The position numbers and the translations under genes are program-made. A DNA stretch of 64,000 nucleotides from Parietichytrium sp. I65-24A (lineage: Eukaryota; Sar; Bigyra; Thraustochytrida; Thraustochytriidae): positions 124,001-188,000 of the forward strand of contig BLSF01000020.1 in the NCBI GenBank assembly GCA_012862575.1. Direction: 5' to 3'. Shown here piece after piece: positions 9,361-19,027 of this stretch. The notes under the pieces are model-generated. The model was not told the origin of the DNA. It saw only the letters and a program-made list of their open reading frames with translations, and ran no database searches. Within the stretch, counting starts at the first letter, position 1, and each line of letters begins with the position of its first letter.

Positions 9361-9987
9361 TCACACTTCCAGAGCTGCCGGAGTATTCTCGGCCAAGCAT
9401 GTCGGCTCATAGAACGGTACGGTGTAGAAACATCCAAAGCCGAGCGCGTACCAAAACTTGCGGTTGAACTTGTTACCTTCCCAGTAGTAGACGGTCGCCA
9501 TTGGGCAGCAGAGTTTGCCGCTCAGAGTTGGTCTTTCGGCAACCCTTTTGCCAGGTTTGTAAAACATGAAAGCGTATATCCAGGACAAGACCACGAGAAA
9601 GAATATGAAGCCCAGAAAGGTAAGACACAATCGAATCACAGCACTTGCATACTCGTGATCCACCACCGTGAGCGGCCATTGCGACTGGCCAAAGTACTGT
9701 TCCGAGTGGCTCATGACCTCTTCGCGCTTCGCCTCTCTCCATTGGCCCCCGAGACGAGACAGCTCCAGATGATACAGCACATTTCCAACCAACAGCGCGA
9801 TGGGTAAAAGGTACAATTTGTTCCACCTCTTCGGACCTTCATGATTCCATACCGTCTCCAAGGGACACAAGCACAGACTGATACAGTCAGGCTTGAGTTC
9901 TTCAGATCCTCGCGGCTCCACTGCAAACTCCTCCGGGCGAACCTCCAAGAGCGCCGTCTTATTGTCCTGCTCCTTTTCTTGCAGCAT
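9361..9987 (-). CDS. Uncharacterised membrane protein, two or three spans
   Basis: A 208-residue protein from the ATG at 9987, which sits in a good context (ATCACCATG). The frame extends 23 codons further, only to a TTG. Hydrophobic segments lie at about residues 58-78 (LYLLPIALLVGNVLYHL) and 120-145 (LCLTFLGFIFFLVVLSWIYA), and a weaker one near 180-196 (WYALGFGCFYTVPFY). The loop between the first two is hydrophilic and could be lumenal. A CCP motif and several aromatic residues lie before the last segment. I do not recognise the family. It converges on the gene at 8413-8919. Confidence 0.65.
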   Translation of the reverse strand: MLQEKEQDNKTALLEVRPEEFAVEPRGSEELKPDCISLCLCPLETVWNHEGPKRWNKLYLLPIALLVGNVLYHLELSRLGGQWREAKREEVMSHSEQYFGQSQWPLTVVDHEYASAVIRLCLTFLGFIFFLVVLSWIYAFMFYKPGKRVAERPTLSGKLCCPMATVYYWEGNKFNRKFWYALGFGCFYTVPFYEPTCLAENTPAALEV

Positions 9988-12159
9988 GGTGATATATGTA
10001 TGATAGCTTCCAACTCCAAAGACTTTCCCAACGACGTCCGCTTTCTCCAATGCCAACTATCGCTCGCCGACTAGGCCGTATCTCCCCGAGAGTCCGTCAA
10101 CTCAATACGCCTCAATCCTTCAATCTTTCAATCTTTCAATCCTTCAATTCGCCTTCTTCGCAGTCTATCTACACCTTGCGCAATTGCAGTCTTCGCAAAC
10201 TCAGCCCTTCCCAATTGGAGTTTGCAAACTCTTTCTCAGTCTCCGTAGTCTCCATAGTCTCCGTTACACATCATCTAATCCCCTCCCTACTCCGCTTCTA
10301 CCCTATTCTCTAATCTCCAGCCACAGCCAACGGCGGGTAAAAGGCGTAGCGGCAACGTATAGTCATATCTATAGGCCGGGAGCTTTGGTAAGTGTGGTTA
10401 GGCATATGATTAGGCGTAGTGGTAGGAGATGGGTAGGAGGCCGCGCCGCATTCTTTGGCGCAAGTTTTCAGTGTTTTGTTATGTTTTGTTAGAGGCTGTT
10501 GGTGTCCCTTTTTCGTCCGTCCCGGATGGCTAGAGTCGTACGGGTGTGATAGGGAAAGTCGTAGGGGAAAGGCCATCGCACGCTTTGGTGGACCACAAGT
10601 TTACAGATTGATTGATTGATTGAAACCGTGGCGATGTCCTCGAGAATTGATTGCTTCTTTTATCCGCGAGAGGCTCATCAACAGTGCGCGACAGAGCGTG
10701 CTGTCTGTTGTCTGTGACAAAGCTTCATTCATTGAACAAAGAAAAGCTCTTTCGTTCGGTCGTGTGACTGCCTATGACTGCCTCGTCCAAACTTTTGCAA
10801 ACCATACACCGCGGTAGAACTTTTGAAAAAAAAGAATCTTCTCACTTACGAGAAATTCTAAATTCTACACCTCTTACTGACGCGATTACACCAAATAATA
10901 GTAATAGTACTGCACTAACCATGAGTATTGATTAATGATAGCTAGGTACCAATTAATGGAAGTGCTGGGCAGTAAATTGGTAGCTTTTTCGCCTCCGCTT
11001 TCCTCCGCTGTCGATCTATGCACATCTATGCGAGCAGTGCGAGTTTTGAATGTGGCGTCCTTGTGAGCGATGCAAGTGCTGCTTGGGAGAGAATGAGGGA
11101 GACAAAGGAGACAACGGAGACGCAATGAGACGCAATGAGACGCAAGGACGAGACCAATCCAATCCCGACGATGATTTTGACAAGTTTGACGATGATTTTG
11201 TGCGATGGATGGATATGAATGAATAGCTAGCTCTGCGCTTCCGCTGTCAACAGATGTCAACAGACGTCTCAGCGCGAGAAGAGCGAGTGGCTTTGAGAAT
11301 TACGAGCGCCAAAGATCTCTTCCGACCGACATAAAGCTGGAGCCTCTTTTTGCCCGTCATTCTCGGGTCGGAGCTAGCAATGACTTTTGAGCGTAGATGG
11401 ACCCATACTCAAAGACGAGCCAACGTCCAAGTCTTTGCTTTCCAGAGCTATGAGTTCAAATGAGCATAAGTATTATTGCTCTTTCGTCGACGTCGCTGCG
11501 GGCCCAGCAAGAAATAAGTTCAGAGCACAGAGATCACATTCATTTATTTTGATAAACCGACTAGTGAACGGTTCGAGCGGAAAGAAACAAAAGGAAGATT
11601 CGAGGTCGGCCAGACAATGAATCTGCCTTTAAAATCGCAGCGTGTGTGTGTGTAATGAAATCGTTACCCGTGCACCTACCTAGCCTCTATGACCTTTGTT
11701 GGATGCTGTCACTAGGAACCACATATGACGCCATCAAACGTCATCACATTATGTACAACGCCTAGCAAGTTGACTATCAATATGCTCTACTCGAGCGTAG
11801 GAAGGGAAGGAATGATCATTTTGTTCCTCGTTCAAAGAATTAGTGTTCGGAGAGAGTTCGGAGTGTTGAAAAGGTTTGGAGGCGAGAAAAGAGAAGGAAG
11901 GAAAAAAACCTCCCTGTGAATTTCGAAGGAGCAGGCGGTCCAAAAGTTGAAAAGCCGCGCGCTGGCTCGCAATTCGGCAAATTTACACTGTACAGATCCG
12001 TTAAATCGCTGTCCCTCACGTTCCAACTAGCCCGCTCCTCAACTGGCCCGGCGTATGTAAATATACAACCAACGACAAAACAACAAAACAACAAAACAAT
12101 AAAAGAACTGCGCTCAGAAGCTAACAGAGCAAAGCTCAAGACGCTCGAGACTAACGAGA
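9988..12159. other. 2.2 kb spacer with simple repeats
   Basis: No convincing gene. It contains an 8-base CTTTCAAT-type array at about 10112-10148, a GATT run at 10606-10623, and a GT run near 11639-11652. Short open frames are present but lack coding composition or start at non-ATG codons. It holds the divergent promoters of the genes at 9361-9987 (-) and 12160-13410 (+). Confidence 0.45.
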
Positions 12160-13410
12160 ATGGCAACGAACTGCGGCGACGCCGATAGCGCTGAAGAACG
12201 GGCCAAGCAGGCAGGAAATCGGCATTTGCAGCAAGGCGATGTGGCAAAGGCGATAGAGAGTTACTCGGAGGGTGTGACCACGGCTAAGAAAGTGCGGGAT
12301 GAGACCGGGGACAGCGCACATCTGCACGTTCTCTTGAGCAATCGCGCTGCTGCATATTTGAAGTTGGCGGCTGCGAAAAAGCAAGGTCAGAAATCTTCAA
12401 ATGTTGGCGAGAGTGAGGGAGGAGAAGACTGCGACGTCAAAGATGCACTTAAGAAAGCGCTTTCGGACGCGAGAGAGTGTGTGATGCACAGGCCGCAATG
12501 GGGGCGCGGACATGGAAGGGTTGGCGCGACTCTGTTCGAAATGGGAAGGTTTAGAGCTGCATTGGAGGCGTTTGAAGAAGGGCTGGCCGTGGATAGAGTC
12601 AACAAAGCGCTTGCGGACGGTCGCGACAAGTGTATGGCGAAGCTGCACGCGCTTGGCGATGACTTTGAGGATCCCGTCGACCCAGACGAAGTCCAAGCTG
12701 AGGTAGATCCGCTCGACGCCTTCATGCAAGACATCTCAGCGTTGGAGGAGGAACAGGACGACGAACGTGTGCAATCGAAGAACGACGGAGAGGACGCAAC
12801 AGTCGTTGACCATGAGAAGGAAACAGAAGGCTGGACCGCGGAAAACCAGACTGAGCGGATTCTTTGCAAAAACTATCAGTGGGTGAACGCAAACCCGTTC
12901 GCAGTGTTTGCAATTTCGAATGAGGCCGCGACCGAGGAGGATATTAAGCGGAGGTTCCACAAGCTTTCCGCCCTCTTGCACCCAGATAAAAACCCTCATC
13001 CCCAAGCAGAGACAGCTTTCCATGAGTTGAAGAAAGCGCATGAGAGACTGAAGGACCCAAACTCGCGCAAGCTGCTCGCGGAGATTATCCGAAACTGCCG
13101 AAACCGGGTTCTTAAAACACGGAGCAGGCTTCTCGCCAAAGGCATGAGCGAAGCGTTGCTGATAGAACGAAACGGCACGGAAGAAGAAGCTATCATGAAG
13201 GACGTCAAACTAGAATTCGCAACCCGTGAGCACCGGAGACAAAAAAGTGAATTGAACAAACGCTCTCACAATCAGCGAGAAATGGAGGCTGAAAAGAGCG
13301 AAGCAGAGTATTGGCAGACAGTGAAGAAAGCAGAAGAGATCATGAGAGAGGGCAGAGAGGAGAGAGCACAGACCTGGCAGTCGTTCGCAAAGAAAAGAAA
13401 GATGGCGTAG
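12160..13410 (+). CDS. TPR protein fused to DNAJC8-type J domain
   Basis: A 416-residue protein from the ATG at 12160. Residues about 10-165 form TPR-like helices (AKQAGNRHLQQGDVAKAIESY, LLSNRAAAYLKLA, AALEAFEEGLAVD). An acidic linker contains EVDPLDAFMQDI. A J domain begins at about residue 246 (NPFAVFAI), with HPD at residues 274-276. The remaining 130 residues are a charged helix ending in TWQSFAKKRKMA. The J domain plus helical tail, including the ending (compare SWRNF in human DNAJC8), match the splicing-associated DNAJC8/SPF31 family. That family normally lacks TPRs, so this looks like a fusion or a lineage-specific architecture. J domains stimulate Hsp70 ATPase; DNAJC8 co-purifies with spliceosomes. 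Nuclear location is likely. Confidence 0.88.
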   Translation: MATNCGDADSAEERAKQAGNRHLQQGDVAKAIESYSEGVTTAKKVRDETGDSAHLHVLLSNRAAAYLKLAAAKKQGQKSSNVGESEGGEDCDVKDALKKALSDARECVMHRPQWGRGHGRVGATLFEMGRFRAALEAFEEGLAVDRVNKALADGRDKCMAKLHALGDDFEDPVDPDEVQAEVDPLDAFMQDISALEEEQDDERVQSKNDGEDATVVDHEKETEGWTAENQTERILCKNYQWVNANPFAVFAISNEAATEEDIKRRFHKLSALLHPDKNPHPQAETAFHELKKAHERLKDPNSRKLLAEIIRNCRNRVLKTRSRLLAKGMSEALLIERNGTEEEAIMKDVKLEFATREHRRQKSELNKRSHNQREMEAEKSEAEYWQTVKKAEEIMREGREERAQTWQSFAKKRKMA

Positions 13411-13661
13411 ACCTGTTTTCTTTGTCGTAGCCCGTGCATTTGACCAATACAAGACATAAAAACCTGAACTGATTTGACCTGAATTTTGTTGGCTAGAAGT
13501 GCCATTCGCTTTGATCGTCCTAATCTTCTCTTTTCATTGAAATATCATGATCCGCCCTCTCTCAAGCCAGCAGCTAGCTGGAGCTTGCATGGCGATTCAA
13601 TTAAAAAAAAAAAAGTTATATAAATAGAACTACCAGCAAAATGTTTTGCTTCTGAACGAAG

Positions 13662-15800
13662 CTAAGACTGAGGCTTTGGCTTGCGAACGCGCTCGTGAGA
13701 AAACAGCCCGGACTCGTCTTCGAGCCCAAGCTCTGGGGCCACGAGCGATGACAGAAAGAGCTCCTTGTTGTTTTTGAACAGCTGGCGTACTGGCTGCGGC
13801 AGTGTATGCCAGTACTCTGACCAGTACTTCGTTTTTGCTTCCATAGACTTTTGAACGGCACTCTCCGAGGTCTCTTCTTTCAGTGTTGTTGTCGAGGTCG
13901 ATGGCTCTTTCGCGGCCAGGCTTGCACCATTGTTTTGGCCAGGTGTACCCTTGGGCTTTGGCTTCAAGTTTGGTGCCTCCGAGAAAACCGGCAGCAACTT
14001 CTTCTCTTCTTCGCCAAGACCGAGCATACCTGCCATAATGTCAACCTGGTTCTGCAGCACACGGTCGATATCTGCTTCAAAGGTAAGAGGATTGGCAATG
14101 ACGACCCTCAAAGCGACTATGGGGATGTTGTAGATTGGAGATCGAACTGTGGTCCGGCTGACAAAAGTTTTACCCTCCAATGTCTGCAACTTTTGCAACT
14201 CCACGTTGAACATGTCCAACTCCGCATTCTCTTCAGGCGTCAGACTTTCCACTTCTTTCTCCACGCGGTTCTGCAAGTGTGGAGGGATGCATCTGTAGAG
14301 CATGATATTGGTCATTGGGTTCACTACAAGCTGGAAGCAGCCTTTCGAATTTGTAATTCGACCGGCCATATATGACACCATTCGGATACTTCTATCCACA
14401 AGCAGCTCATATCCGCGCACCCCAAAGATGTTCAAATTCGAGTTGAGGTACACCGCATTTGCGGGGCGAGAACCTTCAAGTGTAAACTTTCCGAGGTCAT
14501 AGGAATCCTTCCGGATGATGTAGCGTGCCGTCTTTTCCACGGACGCGCTAAACTCTGGTTCCCGGAAAAAGCACAGTCCGCAGCCCATAGGCATGTACAG
14601 CTGCTTGTGGCCATCAAGCGTTACTGAGTGAGCCTTGCTAATACCTTTCAAAAGCTTTCGGTGTTTTCTCGAAAATATACATGGACCGCCCCATGCGGCA
14701 TCTACGTGAAAGTGAATCTTGTATTTCTCCGACAAGGCGCCTATCGCCTCAAGATTGTCAATCGACCCTGTCTCCGTCGCCCCGGCCACCCCAAGCAGAG
14801 CAACTATCAAGATACCCTTCTCTCTGCACTTGATGATGGCTTCCTCCATGAGATCCACTCGCACGCGAAAGTTGTTGTCGAAAGGTACCGAGATGAGAGA
14901 CTTGACACCAAACCCGAGAACGTCTGCAGCTTTGCCCATCGAGTAGTGTAAGAGCTCAGATCCCACGATTGCCGCGCCCTTGTAGCCATAGTGCGTCAAA
15001 GCTTCAAATAGACCCTCTTTCTCTATTCCCAGAAACTCGGTGCCGTCTTCATGTGTCCGTGGGGCAAGAGCCATGTTTCTGGCTACCCACAGTGCGGTCG
15101 TATTGGCAATCGTACCGCCAGATGTGAACACTCCCAACGCTGTCTTCGCATCGTGAATGTATTTTTCATAGAAGCTGTCCTCCCTCTCGTAGAGTTGGCG
15201 GTGCAACTGCGCAATAGCCTCGCGCTCCATGAATGTTATCGTCGTGGCTGTCTCAGTTTTTACTGTGTTCTGGTTCAGTGTGGTGACTAGGCGACTGAGT
15301 GGCCGCATAAAATAAGGCAAGGACGAGGTCATGTGGCCGATCATCACAGGGCTCGCAGTATTGACAGAGTCATTGACGGCCGACCTCACCAGCGTGTCCA
15401 TGTACTTCTCCAAATGCTCGTCGTCGCGAAGCGGGTTCTCCGGCAACGTTGAGCTTGAAAATCTCTGCGAGATTTCCTCCAAGGTCACGCCTTTGCTCCG
15501 CACCTGTTCCGAGTCTAAGAACGCCTTCTCCGCATTGATTAGCTGCTTTCCTGTCTGCTTCAAGCTCACTGAGCTCCACGCCGAGCCCATTCCTAGACTC
15601 TGCCTTTCACCTTCACCCTCAACAGGATCGCGGTGCAGCTCCGTAAGCGAAGTCAGTTCGTCCTCCTCCTCCTCTTCGAGGCCGTCCAGCTCCGAGTTGA
15701 TTGACCATGTTCGCGGCAAGAACAATTGTCTAATGAGCTCCTCCTCTCCCTCCTGGTCCACAACCTCGTCCACATCCTGGTCCGCATGATCAGCTGCCAT
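13662..15800 (-). CDS. PLP-dependent group II decarboxylase, PanP-like
   Basis: A 712-residue protein from the first ATG at 15800 (the frame opens earlier at GTG). An acidic N-terminal extension of about 110 residues precedes the fold. The type I PLP core shows GVFTSGGTIANTTALWVARN, GVAGATETGSIDN, the cofactor-binding Asp in HVDAAWGGP (D367) and the Schiff-base lysine in LDGHKQLYMPMG (K399). The family makes amines from Glu, Asp or aromatic amino acids. The GHKQLYMPMG signature is closer to bacterial PanP-type (aspartate 1-decarboxylase, giving beta-alanine for pantothenate) than to animal GAD, where NPHK is usual. Substrate is therefore inferred as aspartate or glutamate. No clear mitochondrial presequence is seen. 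It converges on the J-protein gene, 251 bases apart. Confidence 0.9.
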   Translation of the reverse strand: MAADHADQDVDEVVDQEGEEELIRQLFLPRTWSINSELDGLEEEEEDELTSLTELHRDPVEGEGERQSLGMGSAWSSVSLKQTGKQLINAEKAFLDSEQVRSKGVTLEEISQRFSSSTLPENPLRDDEHLEKYMDTLVRSAVNDSVNTASPVMIGHMTSSLPYFMRPLSRLVTTLNQNTVKTETATTITFMEREAIAQLHRQLYEREDSFYEKYIHDAKTALGVFTSGGTIANTTALWVARNMALAPRTHEDGTEFLGIEKEGLFEALTHYGYKGAAIVGSELLHYSMGKAADVLGFGVKSLISVPFDNNFRVRVDLMEEAIIKCREKGILIVALLGVAGATETGSIDNLEAIGALSEKYKIHFHVDAAWGGPCIFSRKHRKLLKGISKAHSVTLDGHKQLYMPMGCGLCFFREPEFSASVEKTARYIIRKDSYDLGKFTLEGSRPANAVYLNSNLNIFGVRGYELLVDRSIRMVSYMAGRITNSKGCFQLVVNPMTNIMLYRCIPPHLQNRVEKEVESLTPEENAELDMFNVELQKLQTLEGKTFVSRTTVRSPIYNIPIVALRVVIANPLTFEADIDRVLQNQVDIMAGMLGLGEEEKKLLPVFSEAPNLKPKPKGTPGQNNGASLAAKEPSTSTTTLKEETSESAVQKSMEAKTKYWSEYWHTLPQPVRQLFKNNKELFLSSLVAPELGLEDESGLFSHERVRKPKPQS

Positions 15801-16906
15801 CTTCGCGTCCGTAAACAAAGCCCAACTTAGCGCCACGGCTCTGTCACTCTCCTGCTGCGCGCACAGCTCAGTCTATCAAATCCTCCCGCCCTTCCTCTTT
15901 CCAACGAGACGCTCGTGCACTGTGGCTATCCTCGCCGCAGATTGACTAACTGTGCCAACAGCGTCAGTTGAATGAACTTGGCCGTGTATGACCAACCAAG
16001 AAGAGCTATCCAACTAATCCAACTCACGACTTTACAGGCTCGCCGACGCCTCGCACTCAGTTATACAAAGTTTGTTTCCGAGAGCACTTGCGCTCCACTG
16101 TGGCCCGCCACCTTGCCAAGTCCTCAAGCTTGTACTGCCCGTGCCTGCGCCTATGCAGAGACAAACAAAGAAACAAGAGCTTTGGAAAACGAAGAGTCTC
16201 CAAGTGGAGTGTGGAGTGTGGAGTGAATGGGATTTTGCAAATTAACAATGGTGATAATGGTGATAAAGCAAAGTTGTTGACTGTGAACTTTGCAAAGAGA
16301 GTTAGGGCAAATCAAAAGATTATCTGGGTTATCTGGGTGGGCGGACATGCAGGGGCTGAGCAACCTGAGCATGCCGGGATCGACTGTAGTCGCTCGTTGG
16401 TTCCAGGTCGTAAGAGAAAGTGTGCATTGGAATTTGCGACAGAGTTGGTCCAGAATGGCGCATGTTTGGTTGGTTTGCATTTTTTTGAAGGTGACGAGGT
16501 CTCATTTGTCTCTTCATGTCTCTTCGTCGAGAAAGAAACAGCTTTGCTTGCTGGCTTGTAGCTAGCGAGCTGGCCGATTGAGAGGAGAGAGGAATGGTTT
16601 GCGAGGCTGATAAACATAAGTAGAGCCACCAAGTGCAGCGTAAACAAGCCCTGACGGAAGGTGGTGTGGCTGATAAAATATCGAGAAACTCGAGTAACGA
16701 GAAAGTTAACTGCGAATGTGAGATGCTCACCGAGCTCCAAAAATCACAGCTGCCTTCATGTGTCGAGACCGTCGAGACTACGAAGAATGGAGGAACTGAA
16801 TAAATGAGGAGACTATCTGGTTTCCAAAAAGAGCGGATTCATTAGAATATATTTTTTGCGAAGATTGTCAAGCATTGGCGGTGAGGTACCACGGAAGAAA
16901 CGGCGA
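15801..16906. other. 1.1 kb spacer upstream of decarboxylase
   Basis: It lies between the decarboxylase start and the topoisomerase stop, both on the minus strand. Overlapping open frames on both strands up to 157 codons occur, but none starts with a sensible protein or shows a domain. I see no gene. Confidence 0.4.
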
Positions 16907-19027
16907 TCACCACATAAATGATTCCGGAACAGACATAGCCCAAGGGAACTTGTCGCGCAACGCTGCGGCAAAGACTTTCTCAATAGGAAGCTCGTTTCGC
17001 TTGCACCAGGCCACGGTGATGCGTGGGTCAATGTAGTTGATCTTGGAGGTGCCGAGAGCGACGCTCTTGTTGTCGTCCTTGATCTGGTAGTTGAGTTGCG
17101 CAGTCTTAATTTTCTTCTCCCAGTTTTCTATTCTGCGTTGAACCTCCTCAGCGCGGGGCTGGCGGGTAAATAAGTGTGCGACGCGCTTCTTGTCATCCAT
17201 CGTAGCGTTCGAAGGAATCTCAGGTTTGAGTCGGATATCCTTATTCCTATTCCGCTTCTTGAGCATGCTGCGCAGCTCGTCCAGCTGTGATTTAAACATC
17301 TCAATGTGACTGGACAACTTTTCTATGTTGCTCTCAGTGGCTTTGGAGACTGTGCGCTGATGATTACAAAGAATGGCGACTTCGCGATTCGCGTCATTGT
17401 AGATAAGGACCTTCTCCTGGTCAGGCATGAACGGATCGACGGTTCGAGGGAGCTGCTCCTGGAGGGTTACGGAAGCATTCATGGTACGAAACACTTTGGC
17501 ACTAAGGCCATTCATGAGTGTTTTCAGATGTGCGTTGAGACGACTCACATCAAGCTGGTCGAACACTTCGTCGGAAGGCTTCTTGCCCTTTGTAAAAACC
17601 TCAAAATTTTTGAGGACCTTGACCCCGACAGCACCATGCTGATCCACCACAGGATACGTCTGAAAGTGGCGCATAGAGTCTTTTCCCAAAAAGTCTAGCG
17701 TCAAAGACTGGGTGGCCTTGTCAACTGAAACGTGCTCAACGCGCAGAGAGCAGCAGCCAACGGTGTCTGCCTCGTCTTCATCTTTTTCGTTCCCCACACG
17801 AAGCGCAAGGCGATCGATCACCCAAATCGCTGTTCCTAACTGGCGCTTTGCAGCATCGCGTGAAACCAACATACTCTCGTAATCATTACGGATAAGCTTG
17901 ATCTTGCTTTTCAGCTCGCGAGCTTTCTCGTACTTCTTCATATCTGACTGCCCCTTGAATTTTGAGCTCTGAGCAAGCCATACATACTTGGTATTGTTTT
18001 GCACGTTCTCTTTCCAGAAAGCAAGCCACGAGATGTCATTTTTGTGTACCACAGCTCCCCAGGAGTGCCCAGGTACCGGGCACGGAGGGATCGGGCTATC
18101 TTCTCCGATGTTGATGGTCACTTGCTCAGGCATCACACGCTTCTTCAGTTTGCCAGTCAGTGGGTGAAACCCGCGTCCGCGAAACAGGCCAGGTGGCTCC
18201 ACCATAACGTTGCCTACTTTTTGCAAGTGCCCGTCGACAAGGGCAAACGAGAAAATCATGCGCTGGTCCTCTAGGACCTGCTTTCTCGCTTCTTTCTCCT
18301 CCTTGGTCATATTCTTCTTATCCTCCCGCTGCTTGTTGATGAAGTCCCGAAGTCTCGAGAAGTCGCATTTGTCGAAGCTCTTTATGACATGACCTTTGCC
18401 GAGTACTGACTTGAAGTCTTCAAAAAAGTTCTTGTTAAAAGTCTGAGCGATTTTGGGGTCTCCAAGTTGTGGCCCATCCAGAGGGATTTCTGCGTACAGC
18501 GTGGCCACCTCCTCTTGCTCAGAGTTAAGGTCTACCGGCCTGCCGTCGTAGAACAGCTTTACACCGTGTGGCTTGTATGGTTCTGGGAACATGACGCCAT
18601 TGTGCTCCAACGTGACCCACTTTTGCCCATCGCGCATCGGAGGATCCTCCCACCACTTGTGCGATTTCATCGCCGTCTCGAGCTGCTTCAGGGCAGGTTC
18701 TTGCTTGCCGCTGGCGCTTTTCTTCTTGCGCGCCGTGCTGGAAGATCCTCTGGCTCTGGCGCCCATGTCATCATCGTCATCATCGTCGTCGCCATCTCTC
18801 GGCCTCTTCTTTGACTTGGACTTCTTCTTGGCTTTTGGAGCGGGCTCATCATCTTCGTCGTCCACGGCCTCCTCCTCTTCTTCCTCTTCCATCATATCTT
18901 CGTCGACGCCATCTTCCTCCTCCTCTTCAAACTCTTCCTCCTCTTCTTCTTCTTCTTCAAGCTCCTCTTCCTCCTCCTCTTCTTGCCCGCTAAACTCCTC
19001 GAACTCGTCTTGCTGACGGCCCTTCAT
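16907..19027 (-). CDS. TOP1: DNA topoisomerase I (type IB)
   Basis: A 706-residue protein from the ATG at 19027. The first 110 residues are extremely acidic (Glu and Asp runs), then comes a basic nuclear-localisation stretch (KAKKKSKSKKRPRDG). The core follows from about residue 122 (KWWEDPP, the start of the conserved DNA-clamp domain), including GPQLGDPKIAQTF, SWLAFWKENVQ and DRLALRVGNEKD. The C-terminal domain carries the active-site tyrosine in SKINYIDPR (Y665), followed by ITVAWCK. It relaxes supercoiled DNA by transient 3'-phosphotyrosyl nicking during transcription and replication. Length and domain order match nuclear TOP1 (human 765). The N-terminal acidic tail is less basic than in animals. 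Confidence 0.97.
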   Translation of the reverse strand: MKGRQQDEFEEFSGQEEEEEEELEEEEEEEEEFEEEEEDGVDEDMMEEEEEEEAVDDEDDEPAPKAKKKSKSKKRPRDGDDDDDDDDMGARARGSSSTARKKKSASGKQEPALKQLETAMKSHKWWEDPPMRDGQKWVTLEHNGVMFPEPYKPHGVKLFYDGRPVDLNSEQEEVATLYAEIPLDGPQLGDPKIAQTFNKNFFEDFKSVLGKGHVIKSFDKCDFSRLRDFINKQREDKKNMTKEEKEARKQVLEDQRMIFSFALVDGHLQKVGNVMVEPPGLFRGRGFHPLTGKLKKRVMPEQVTINIGEDSPIPPCPVPGHSWGAVVHKNDISWLAFWKENVQNNTKYVWLAQSSKFKGQSDMKKYEKARELKSKIKLIRNDYESMLVSRDAAKRQLGTAIWVIDRLALRVGNEKDEDEADTVGCCSLRVEHVSVDKATQSLTLDFLGKDSMRHFQTYPVVDQHGAVGVKVLKNFEVFTKGKKPSDEVFDQLDVSRLNAHLKTLMNGLSAKVFRTMNASVTLQEQLPRTVDPFMPDQEKVLIYNDANREVAILCNHQRTVSKATESNIEKLSSHIEMFKSQLDELRSMLKKRNRNKDIRLKPEIPSNATMDDKKRVAHLFTRQPRAEEVQRRIENWEKKIKTAQLNYQIKDDNKSVALGTSKINYIDPRITVAWCKRNELPIEKVFAAALRDKFPWAMSVPESFMW

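Noticed and set aside
16088-16561. 157-codon plus-strand frame upstream of the decarboxylase
   Set aside because: It overlaps equally long frames on the other strand, has no recognisable motif, and the reading has no coding-like composition.
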